This document shows positions 1 through 7,217 of a stretch of 64,000 nucleotides of DNA, in pieces. Each line of letters begins with the position of its first letter. Position 1 is the stretch's first letter. A program made the position numbers and the translations under genes. Origin of the DNA: Alphaproteobacteria bacterium (lineage in GTDB: Bacteria; Pseudomonadota; Alphaproteobacteria; Micropepsales; Micropepsaceae); the NCBI GenBank assembly GCA_013389115.1, contig JACADY010000039.1, positions 25,192 through 89,191 on the forward strand. The letters are read 5' to 3'. Under the pieces are notes generated by a model. It was not told the DNA's origin. It did not search any database and saw nothing but the letters and a program-made list of their open reading frames with translations.

Positions 1-676
1 ATTCATCATAGCCGACTTCCGCCGCCCAGGCCCTGCGGGCAAGGTCGCGGATCCGGTCGGAAAGATGCGCATCGCCCCCCGTCCAGCCAAAGCGCGTGCC
101 GGCTTCGGCGCTTGCCGCCGCGATCGCCTCTGCCTTGCGCGCTTCGACATGCCTTGCCTCATAGACGTTCCGGTTCGAGCGCCGGCGAAGAACATGCGCG
201 AACAGCGGATCGCGCGCAATCGCCGGATCGGCGGCAAAGGTGACGCGGGCAAGAGGCGTCTCCCCGACCGCCTCGTCCGTCCAGGCCCCGTCCGGGAACA
301 GTCGCGTCTCGGCGCGATAGCCCATTTCCGCCGCCGCCATGCGCAGCAATTCAAGAAACGCCCCGCAGCCGATCACGATCTGCCGGGAATAGGGATCTGT
401 CGCGGGCAAGAGCCGCGTCCGGTCGGCAAGAAAGGTGATGACACCCTCCTGCCGCAGATCGGCGATCCAGGGCTGCATGTTGTGCGGATTAGGTGCAAGC
501 AGGGCCGCACCAAGCGCGCGCCGCCTCGGCTCCACCTCAGCCCCGAACGGGTCCTGCCATGCCGCGATGGCTTCCTCCGGCATGAGGTCGCATCGGGTGA
601 GGCCAAGGCCGCCCGCGGCCGCGATCACGGCGCCCCCGCCCAGAACTCTGATGAATTGCCGCCGCGAAGCCGTCAT
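1..676 (-). CDS. Tat-signal nitroreductase-family protein (3' part outside window)
   Basis: The reading frame is open from an ATG at 676 to the left edge, about 225 codons with no stop, so the C-terminus is missing. The N-terminus starts MTASRRQFIRVLGGGGAVIA, a twin-arginine type signal (SRRQFI) followed by a hydrophobic glycine/alanine stretch. This predicts export of a folded, probably flavin-bearing protein. The stretch LLAPNPHNMQPW near residues 55-65 is the FMN-phosphate contact region typical of the Acg/nitroreductase-like family whose members carry Tat signals. A good ribosome site (AGGGGG) lies 5-6 bases before the ATG. Two near-palindromic operator-like boxes lie just upstream. The substrate cannot be told from sequence. 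The family assignment is by recognised motif only. Confidence 0.75.
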   Translation of the reverse strand, partial: MTASRRQFIRVLGGGAVIAAAGGLGLTRCDLMPEEAIAAWQDPFGAEVEPRRRALGAALLAPNPHNMQPWIADLRQEGVITFLADRTRLLPATDPYSRQIVIGCGAFLELLRMAAAEMGYRAETRLFPDGAWTDEAVGETPLARVTFAADPAIARDPLFAHVLRRRSNRNVYEARHVEARKAEAIAAASAEAGTRFGWTGGDAHLSDRIRDLARRAWAAEVGYDE

Positions 677-692
677 CGGAACCCCCTTTTTC

Positions 693-725
693 ATTCCTGG
701 GAATAGGATATTCATTCTTAGGAAT
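693..725. promoter_or_regulatory. Paired operator-like inverted repeats upstream of the nitroreductase gene
   Basis: ATTCCTGGGAAT (693-704, perfect 5-bp arms) and ATTCTTAGGAAT (714-725) are two versions of one box. Their starts are 21 bp apart, two helical turns, so two dimers would sit on the same DNA face. They lie 17-49 bp upstream of the divergent nitroreductase ATG, where a promoter is expected. This suggests repression by a dimeric HTH protein (MarR, TetR or HxlR type). No such regulator gene is visible in the window; it may lie to the left. Confidence 0.5.
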
Positions 726-812
726 ATATTCAAGGGATCTGCGGCCAGAAAGGAGAGGCCCCCGGCGCGCGGCATCGTAAATGCGCCCCGCCCTTGCGCG
801 ATTTTGTCTGCA

Positions 813-841
813 TTGACTAAAGGGAGCCGAGGGCTAGTCTA
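813..841 (+). promoter_or_regulatory. Possible sigma70-type promoter for sspB
   Basis: TTGACT (813-818) is followed by a 16-17 bp spacer and a weak CTAGTCT -10 region, ending about 30 bp before the sspB ATG. The -35 matches well and the -10 poorly, as is common in alphaproteobacteria. Position and spacing are the main support. Confidence 0.35.
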
Positions 842-869
842 CGCCGCTGGCAAGAGAGGTGACGGCCCC

Positions 870-1382
870 ATGGCCAAGGACTGGATGGGATATGAGCAGA
901 TGGCGCAAACGGCGCTGCGCGGCGTCGTGAAAATGGCGCTTGAGCGCGCGGCGGCGCAGGGCCTGCCGGGCGATCATCATTTCTACATCACCTTTGATAC
1001 GCGTTTTCCGGGCGTGAACATCGCTGAGCACTTGCGCGCGCGCTATCCTGAGGAGATGACGATCGTCCTCCAGCACCGTTTCTGGGGCCTCAAGGTGGAG
1101 GACACGCGCTTCACCGTCTCGCTTTCGTTCAACAAGGTCGGCGAGGAGCTTGTGGTCCCTTACGCGGCGGTGAAGGCCTTTTTCGACCCCTCTGTGCAGT
1201 TCGGGCTGCAATTCAAGAACCAGGCCTCAGGTATCGCCTTGCGCCCTGGCGCGCTTCAGCCCGCGGCGTTGCAGCCGCCGGCCAAGGAGGCGCACGCCAC
1301 GCCCGCCGCGCCGGAGGTCAAGCCCGACGCCAATGCCGCGGGCGGCCAGGTCGTCAGCCTTGATGCCTTCCGCAAGAAGTAG
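870..1382 (+). CDS. sspB: SspB, ClpXP specificity-enhancing adaptor
   Basis: This 170-residue protein matches alphaproteobacterial SspB. It delivers ssrA-tagged and other substrates to ClpXP by gripping the substrate tag with its folded N-terminal domain and docking on ClpX with a flexible C-terminal tail. The folded part runs to about residue 120, with the family stretches DHHFYITFDTRFPGV and EMTIVLQHRFWGLKV. It is followed by an Ala/Pro-rich linker and a short C-terminal segment ending VVSLDAFRKK, which fits the ClpX-docking peptide. I chose the ATG at 870 (MAKDWMGYEQM) because the homology starts there and AGAGAGGT lies upstream. The frame is open further upstream, but that part has no family similarity. 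fumC follows 88 bp downstream on the same strand, a common alphaproteobacterial arrangement. Confidence 0.93.
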   Translation: MAKDWMGYEQMAQTALRGVVKMALERAAAQGLPGDHHFYITFDTRFPGVNIAEHLRARYPEEMTIVLQHRFWGLKVEDTRFTVSLSFNKVGEELVVPYAAVKAFFDPSVQFGLQFKNQASGIALRPGALQPAALQPPAKEAHATPAAPEVKPDANAAGGQVVSLDAFRKK

Positions 1383-1470
1383 CGCGCTTTAATCCCGCCC
1401 GTTTCGCATGCTAAAGCGCTGGTTTAATGCCTTCCGGCAAGCTCGATTACGCAAGCAAGGACGACGCGGC

Positions 1471-2865
1471 ATGGCCAAAACCACCCGTACTGAAACCGAC
1501 ACCTTCGGCCCGATCGAAGTGTACGCGACCCGCTATTGGGGCGCGCAGGCCCAGCGCTCGCTCGGCAATTTCAAGATCGGTTGGGAGAGGCAGCCTCTTC
1601 CCATCGTCCGTGCCCTTGGCATTATCAAGCGTGCCGCGGCGGAGGTGAACATGGAGCTCGCCGGCCTTGACCCCAAGATCGGCAAGGCCATCATTGCCGC
1701 CGCACAGGAAGTGCTCGAGGGCAAGCTCGATGACCACTTCCCCCTCGTCGTATGGCAGACGGGATCGGGCACGCAATCCAACATGAACGCGAACGAGGTC
1801 ATCTCGAACCGCGCGATCGAGATGCTGGGCGGCGAGATGGGCACGAAAAAGCCCGTTCACCCGAACGACCACGTGAATATGAGCCAGTCCTCGAACGACA
1901 CCTTCCCGACGGCGATGCACATCGCCTGCGCGGAGGAGATCGTTCACCGTCTGCTGCCCGCGCTGCAGAAACTGCGCAACGCGCTCAACGACAAGGCGCA
2001 GGCCTGGAAGAACATCATCAAGATTGGCCGCACCCACACCCAGGACGCGACCCCCCTGACCCTCGGCCAGGAATTCTCGGGCTATGCGCAGCAGGTCCAG
2101 AACGGCATCGCCCGCATCGAGCAGTCTTTGCCCATGCTGATGCAGCTCGCCCAAGGCGGCACCGCCGTGGGAACGGGCCTCAACGCACCCAAGGGCTTTG
2201 CCGAGCGCATCGCCGACCGCATCGCCGCGATAACGGGCCTTGCCTTCACCTCGGCCCCCAACAAGTTCGAGGCGCTCGCGGCCCACGACGCGATGGTGTT
2301 CAGCCATGGCGCGATCAACACGGTCGCCGCCTCGCTGTTCAAGATCGCCAACGACATCCGCTTTCTGGGTTCAGGTCCCCGCTCCGGGCTTGGTGAGCTT
2401 GCCCTCCCTGAGAACGAGCCCGGCTCCTCGATCATGCCCGGCAAGGTCAATCCCACCCAGTGCGAGGCGCTGACCCAGGTCTGCGTGCAGATCTTTGGCA
2501 ACCACGCCGCCCTCACCTTCGCCGGCAGTCAGGGCCATTTTGAGCTCAACGTCTTCAATCCGGTGATGGCCTATAATTTCCTGCAATCCGTGCGCCTGAT
2601 GGCTGACGCGGCGGTGAGCTTCACTGACAATTGCGTCGTAGGGATCGAGCCGCGCCTCGACAACATCAAGGCGGGGCTGGAGCGCTCGCTGATGCTGGTG
2701 ACGGCTCTCGCGCCCAAGATCGGCTATGACAACGCGGCCAAGATCGCCAAGACCGCGCACAAGAACGGCACCACGCTGAAGGAAGAGGCGGTGAAGTCTG
2801 GCCTCGTCACGGCGGCGGAGTTCGATGCGATCGTTCGCCCGGAGGACATGATCCACCCAGGTTGA
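1471..2865 (+). CDS. fumC: Fumarate hydratase class II
   Basis: This is the heat-stable, iron-free TCA-cycle fumarase that interconverts fumarate and L-malate as a cytosolic homotetramer. It has 464 residues, the usual length. Superfamily signatures are visible: [13 protein letters not shown] near residue 100, [14 protein letters not shown] near 130 and the catalytic loop [13 protein letters not shown] near 320, which carries the serine used as base. The start is placed at the ATG at 1471 ([17 protein letters not shown]), with AAGGACG about 10 bases before it. In-frame codons from 1408 add 21 residues with no family similarity. The RHH gene starts within about 15 bp of the stop, so the two are probably co-transcribed. 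Confidence 0.97.
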   Translation: MAKTTRTETDTFGPIEVYATRYWGAQAQRSLGNFKIGWERQPLPIVRALGIIKRAAAEVNMELAGLDPKIGKAIIAAAQEVLEGKLDDHFPLVVWQTGSGTQSNMNANEVISNRAIEMLGGEMGTKKPVHPNDHVNMSQSSNDTFPTAMHIACAEEIVHRLLPALQKLRNALNDKAQAWKNIIKIGRTHTQDATPLTLGQEFSGYAQQVQNGIARIEQSLPMLMQLAQGGTAVGTGLNAPKGFAERIADRIAAITGLAFTSAPNKFEALAAHDAMVFSHGAINTVAASLFKIANDIRFLGSGPRSGLGELALPENEPGSSIMPGKVNPTQCEALTQVCVQIFGNHAALTFAGSQGHFELNVFNPVMAYNFLQSVRLMADAAVSFTDNCVVGIEPRLDNIKAGLERSLMLVTALAPKIGYDNAAKIAKTAHKNGTTLKEEAVKSGLVTAAEFDAIVRPEDMIHPG

Positions 2866-2877
2866 GGCATGGTCGGC

Positions 2878-3090
2878 ATGAAGCTGAAAAAGCGCTCATT
2901 CTCGCTTTCGGGCCACCGCACATCGGTCGCGCTCGAGCCTGAGTTCTGGGCCACCCTCGAAATCGAGGCGGCAAGGCAAAGGAAGAGCCTTGCATCCCTG
3001 ATCGGCGAGGTGGACGCGAGCCGCGGCACCCGCCCCCTGACAAGCGCGCTGCGCGTGCGCGCCCTTGTGGCGGCAAGGACGGCGATCTAG
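2878..3090 (+). CDS. Ribbon-helix-helix domain protein
   Basis: This small basic protein of 70 residues begins MKLKKRSFSLSGHRTSVALE, followed by FWATLEIEAARQRKSLASLI, the strand-helix-helix pattern of a CopG/Arc-like DNA-binding fold. Database relatives are often mislabelled aryl-sulfate sulfotransferase. It is a standard neighbour of fumC in alphaproteobacteria. The ATG at 2878 lies 10 bases from the GAGG that overlaps the fumC stop. An ATG at 2869 is only one base from that GAGG and is less likely. Its DNA target is unknown. Confidence 0.8.
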   Translation: MKLKKRSFSLSGHRTSVALEPEFWATLEIEAARQRKSLASLIGEVDASRGTRPLTSALRVRALVAARTAI

Positions 3091-3122
3091 CCTTGGCGCT
3101 CAACATTGGGGAGGCGCCTGCC

Positions 3123-3722
3123 ATGCTCACGCTCATTCACAAGCCGATGTCGCGTTCAGCGAGCATCCGCTGGCTGCTGGAAGAGCTGGGCGTGCCCTAT
3201 GAAACAAAGGCCGTCACGATCAAGGGGCCGGACGGCTCCGGCGCGCGCGATCCTTCGAACCCGCATCCCCATGGCAAGGTCCCCGCGCTCGTGCATGACG
3301 GGCATGTGGTATTCGAAACACCCGCCATCGCGCTTTATCTGACGGACCTCTATCCGGAGGCGAAATTGGGGCCGAAGGTGGGCGACTCGGCGCGCGGCGC
3401 ATACCTCTCCTGGCTCGCTTATCGCACCGGCGTCATGGAGCCCGCCTTTCTTGAGCGTCGCCTGGGCCTGAAGCATATCTATGGGATGATGGGCTGGGCC
3501 GCGCCCGAAGAGGTGGAAGAGGCGCTCAACACGCATCTTGCGGGCAAGGACTATTTCCTTGGCCAAACATTCTCGGCCGCGGACATCGTGGTCGGCGGCG
3601 GCATCAATTTCATGATGATGTTCAAGCTGATGAACGAAACACCGCTGCTTAAGGACTATTGCGCCCGCATCACGGATCGCCCGGCATTCAAGCGCGCCAT
3701 GGAACTGGACGCAGGCAAGTGA
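3123..3722 (+). CDS. Glutathione S-transferase family protein
   Basis: This 199-residue cytosolic GST has an N-terminal thioredoxin fold starting MLTLIHKPMSRSASIRWLLE, in which the serines near residues 10-14 are the likely glutathione-activating site. The HGKVPALVHDG segment carries the cis-proline and FETPAIALYL the glutathione gamma-glutamyl contact (E-[ST] position). An all-helical C-terminal domain includes YFLGQTFSAADIVVGGG, the conserved N-capping aspartate motif. GGGGAGG lies 8 bases before the ATG at 3123. It sits between the RHH and DUF4169 genes and overlaps the next start by GTGA, so it belongs to this operon. The substrate cannot be predicted. Confidence 0.9.
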   Translation: MLTLIHKPMSRSASIRWLLEELGVPYETKAVTIKGPDGSGARDPSNPHPHGKVPALVHDGHVVFETPAIALYLTDLYPEAKLGPKVGDSARGAYLSWLAYRTGVMEPAFLERRLGLKHIYGMMGWAAPEEVEEALNTHLAGKDYFLGQTFSAADIVVGGGINFMMMFKLMNETPLLKDYCARITDRPAFKRAMELDAGK

Positions 3723-3904
3723 GCAAGATCATCAATCTGCGCCGGGCACGAAAGGCCAAGACGCGGGCCGAAGGCGCGGCGAAGGCGGAAGAAAATCGTG
3801 CCCGCTTCGGCCGCACAAAGGCCGAGCGCTCCCGCGATGATGATGAGGCTGCCCGCGCCGCCCGCCACCTCGACGCCCACAAGCGCGAGGATGGGATTGA
3901 CTGA
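3719..3904 (+). CDS. DUF4169 family protein
   Basis: This very basic 61-residue protein begins MSKIINLRRARKAKTRAE, the signature of DUF4169, a small alphaproteobacterial family of unknown function. It is highly charged and probably helical, without a hydrophobic core or signal. The start is the GTG that overlaps the GST stop (GTGA), which implies translational coupling. DUF4169, the RHH protein and fumC are frequent neighbours, so this placement supports the call. No function is known to me. Confidence 0.85.
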   Translation: MSKIINLRRARKAKTRAEGAAKAEENRARFGRTKAERSRDDDEAARAARHLDAHKREDGID

Positions 3905-3924
3905 CGCGAGCCTGCGAAAGGCGC

Positions 3925-4128
3925 TTGCCCAGGGAAGGGGCCATCCACTTTATCCGTCATCCGCGAAGCGCGAGAGCCGCGAAGAGGATCCAGCGCAAGA
4001 ACTATGGATTCTCTTCGCCTGCGGTCGCAGGCTCGAGAATGACGCGGGTAGGAAAGCCCACCTCAGGGTACAGAAAATATGACCTCACCCTGAGGCGACC
4101 GCCCTTCGCGGCCCTCGAAGGGTGAGGG
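3925..4128. repeat. Dispersed intergenic repeat, family 1, copy 1
   Basis: This non-coding stretch lies between two convergent genes. It contains GGGCCATCCACTTTATCC near its left end and, at 4083-4128, a stem formed by CCTCACCC and GGGTGAGG around a TTCGCGGCCCTCGAAG core. The same pieces recur at 13469-13570 and 45934-46075. Because the stem separates convergent genes it may also help stop transcription, although there is no U-tract. Confidence 0.7.
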
Positions 4129-4176
4129 AAAAACTTGCTGTCGCATCCCCCGCCTCACCCCAATCGGAAAAGGCGC

Positions 4177-7122
4177 TCAGCTCTGGCGGCTTGAGCGGAA
4201 CGAGGTGAACCGCCGCTCCGGCGCCGACAAAGGCTGCGGCGTCAGGAACAGGCGCTTGTAATGCCCCATCGTCCGCTCTGCATGTCCCTGAATGAGCGGC
4301 TCGACCGAGGCGAATTCGGAAACCCCCGCCGCCCGCGCGACGAGCGAAGCGAGCCGTGGGCCGGGCCGGCGTGTAGCGAGGTCCGACCGCCCGATGATCG
4401 AGAGGATCGCCCGGATGCGCGTATAGAAGCGATGCGTCTCGGTCAATTCGGCCGCCGTGTCGGGATCAAGGCACCCCGCCCGGCACAGAGCCGAGAAGGC
4501 CGATCCCGCATCGGGCGAGAGCACGTAAGGATGGTCGGCCGCATTGCGCAATTGCAGCGCGGCAGCGATGAGGCCGATATCGCCAAGTCCGCCATGCATG
4601 GCATCCAGATCCCAGCGATTGCTGGCATCGGTCTCCCGCGTCAGCTTGTGCCGCGCGCGATCCGCCTCGGCCGCAAGCCGGTCGGTGCGCCGCCCGCGCG
4701 TGAGAATGTCGCGAAGCCCCGTGGAGAGTTTGAGCCGCAGATGCTCGGGCGCGATCAGGATGCGCGTGCGCGTCAGGGCAAGGTGTTCGGCCGGCGCCGC
4801 AGGGCCGCCATAATGGGCAAGATAGGCATGCATGGGCGTCGTCAACTGCCCATTCTGTCCCCCAGGGCGCGGCGTTGTGTCGATGCTGAAAACCGCCTCA
4901 CCCGCATCGTCCGCGCCAAGTTCGTTAAGGAGATCGCGCGCGAACATAGCCGAGCGGATCGCCGCTTCGGCGGTCGCGGCCCCGCCTTGATCGACATCGG
5001 ACACGAAGACGAGTTCGAGCGGCGAATCGAACGAAAGCATGCGCCCGCCAAACGCGCCCATGGAGAGAACGGCAATGCCGCCCGCCGATGGGCTCTCGGC
5101 CTCAGGGTACTGCGCCCGAACGATGTCATAGGCGCGCTGCACGGTCGCTTCGGCGATCGCTGAGAACACTGCGTTTGCGTCGGCCGCATCGAGCCGCATG
5201 CCGATCACATCGCAGGCCGCCTGCGCCTTCATGTCCCTTGCCCATTCGCGCAAGGCCGTGCCCGAAAGCGCGGCCGGCCCCTCGCCCACATGCGAGGCCA
5301 GCCACTCCGGCGCCGAGAACAGCATATCGACGCCGCGCTCCCAGGAAGGCCAGGCCTGGATCAAGGTCTTGGAGCGGATAAAGGCCTCGGCCACCGCCGG
5401 CGCGTTGCCGAAGACATTGGCGACTTCTCCCACAAGGCTGGGATCCGACTTGAGCGCGAGGAACACATCCTCCTCGTTGCCCGAGGCGGCAAGGAACCGG
5501 TCGAAGCGCAGCACCGCGCCGTTAGGATCATCGGTCTCGGCAAAGGCCGTGATGAGCCCGGGCGCAAGGTCCGCCATGCGCCGCACCGGCCTGCCCTCGC
5601 CGAGCGCCGGCACCCAGCGCTCGATGGTGAGCGCAACCGACGCGCCATCGTCAAACCCGAGTGCCTCAAGCTTGTTGGGTGCGGCCGAGACGACGAGCGA
5701 GGGCCGCATCTCCATCGTCCACTTGGAAGCGATGGGCGCGGCCATGACAAGCGCTGCCCAAGCGGCCTCTGCTTCTTCTTCCGCCGCCTCAAGAACATGC
5801 AGGAAGCTGCTGGCATCGTTGAAGCCTGCAAGCGCCGCCTGCGCCGTGCGCAACCTGCCGCTCTGTCCCGGCGCGACCTGCGCGGCCCCCGCGCAGAGGT
5901 GATAGGTGTCCCGCGCCGCCCGCTCGATGGCGATGACATCGTTGAGACGGTCGGCAAGCTCGCCCGACAGGATCTGCGCATCCCGCGCCGCCGCGATGAC
6001 CGCGCGCACGGGAGCCGTCACGAGGTGCGGCTGCTTTGCCCCAAGCACGAGGCGCAGGCACAGCAGCAGCCGCGTCAACGCGTTCGGGACCCCGCCGAGA
6101 GACTGGCTGGGCCGCACTGGTGTCTTGGTGAAGTCTTCCGATGCGAGCGCAAGGTCGACGGCGCCGTACCGGCCGGTATAAAGCCGCTCATGCACGCGCG
6201 AGAGGAAGGCGTCTGCGGCCTTCTTGTCTCCCGCAACCGCGCGCGCGCTGGCGAACCACGCCCGGCGCGGCTGAGGCGGCGGCAGGCCGATGCTGTAAAG
6301 CACATCATCGGCATTGAGCGCGACGCGGACATGGTTTGCAATACCAATGGTTTCCAGCGTGACGTTGAACAAGGGTGCGCCCCGTGCCGGCGAGGCGAAA
6401 GCCTCTTTCAGCTCTGCCGCGATATGGACGAGCGGACGCTCGCAAGCGATTGAACTGATTCCGATTTCCTGAAGTGCGACAGGGTCGTAGACGACCGCAA
6501 GGTCGAGCGGGCCTGCATACCCAGTCTCGCCGCTCGCAAAATCGCCGCCCCCGAGCACGAACAGCCCCTGCAGCGAGGAAGGAAGGGGGTCGGCGGCGAT
6601 GGGAAGCTGTCCATGCCGGATCGAACGGCGCACGAGCGCGTTGAGCGTCGCATCGATCATGCGTTCCGCGGTTTGCGTCAGCGTCTGATGCACGTCCGAA
6701 TCAGATACGAGCCCCGACAAGGCGGTCAGCGCCATTGTCGCGAACACACGGTCGCGGATGGGCCGAAGCGCCGTGGTGATGGACTCGGTCGGCCCCCAGG
6801 CGCGATCGATCGCCGAGAGATCGCGAAACGCCTCGCGCACGACGGAGCGCCACTGCCCCCTCAGCGCGGCGAAAACGACGGCCGGATGGGCGATGCAGCA
6901 CTCCGCAAGCTCCGGCGCGAAGGCGAAGGCGTGCTGAATGACCGCGCGATGCTGCGGGTCATCGAGCACGGCATCGACGGCAGCGGCATTGACACGGCCC
7001 GCTTTGCGCCGCCACTTCTCAATCCGGGTTGCCGCTTCGTTCGGCTGAGGCGAAGGGATACTCTCCTCAGGCTCGGGCATGATCTCGGGCGTTTCCTGGG
7101 ACAAAGGCGCGATCTCGGACAT
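4177..7122 (-). CDS. glnE: GlnE-like (glutamine synthetase adenylyltransferase) protein with degenerate active sites
   Basis: This 981-residue protein has the GlnE layout: two nucleotidyltransferase domains separated by a helical linker and followed by GlnD-UR/EB-like helices. GlnE adds or removes AMP on glutamine synthetase according to PII signals. Both catalytic motifs deviate strongly here. In the N-terminal half, at about residue 205, the expected SDxDL reads GPLDL, and the DLRLRP strand reads NVTLETI. In the C-terminal half, at about residue 700, SDxDL reads SPLEL, and DIEF reads DIGL within HGGLGDIGL. The overall alignment is still clear (AEHLALTRTR, GGLGDI). The start is set at 7122 (MSEIAPLSQ); an open extension to 7290 overlaps uvrD and has no family similarity, and an ATG at 7080 is also possible. 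It may be inactive, one-sided or regulatory. Confidence 0.8.
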   Translation of the reverse strand: MSEIAPLSQETPEIMPEPEESIPSPQPNEAATRIEKWRRKAGRVNAAAVDAVLDDPQHRAVIQHAFAFAPELAECCIAHPAVVFAALRGQWRSVVREAFRDLSAIDRAWGPTESITTALRPIRDRVFATMALTALSGLVSDSDVHQTLTQTAERMIDATLNALVRRSIRHGQLPIAADPLPSSLQGLFVLGGGDFASGETGYAGPLDLAVVYDPVALQEIGISSIACERPLVHIAAELKEAFASPARGAPLFNVTLETIGIANHVRVALNADDVLYSIGLPPPQPRRAWFASARAVAGDKKAADAFLSRVHERLYTGRYGAVDLALASEDFTKTPVRPSQSLGGVPNALTRLLLCLRLVLGAKQPHLVTAPVRAVIAAARDAQILSGELADRLNDVIAIERAARDTYHLCAGAAQVAPGQSGRLRTAQAALAGFNDASSFLHVLEAAEEEAEAAWAALVMAAPIASKWTMEMRPSLVVSAAPNKLEALGFDDGASVALTIERWVPALGEGRPVRRMADLAPGLITAFAETDDPNGAVLRFDRFLAASGNEEDVFLALKSDPSLVGEVANVFGNAPAVAEAFIRSKTLIQAWPSWERGVDMLFSAPEWLASHVGEGPAALSGTALREWARDMKAQAACDVIGMRLDAADANAVFSAIAEATVQRAYDIVRAQYPEAESPSAGGIAVLSMGAFGGRMLSFDSPLELVFVSDVDQGGAATAEAAIRSAMFARDLLNELGADDAGEAVFSIDTTPRPGGQNGQLTTPMHAYLAHYGGPAAPAEHLALTRTRILIAPEHLRLKLSTGLRDILTRGRRTDRLAAEADRARHKLTRETDASNRWDLDAMHGGLGDIGLIAAALQLRNAADHPYVLSPDAGSAFSALCRAGCLDPDTAAELTETHRFYTRIRAILSIIGRSDLATRRPGPRLASLVARAAGVSEFASVEPLIQGHAERTMGHYKRLFLTPQPLSAPERRFTSFRSSRQS

Positions 7123-7217
7123 GGGAACCGATAGGGACTTGGGGCTATGGTGAACCAAGTATGATGGAACCCGGTTAACGGTGTGTTGAGAAGTGTGAAC
7201 TGCGAGTTGAAAGGCAC

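Noticed and set aside
1447..2307. 286-codon open frame on the minus strand opposite fumC
   Set aside because: High-GC shadow of fumC. The protein is Arg/Gly/Val-rich with no family motif and no ribosome site.
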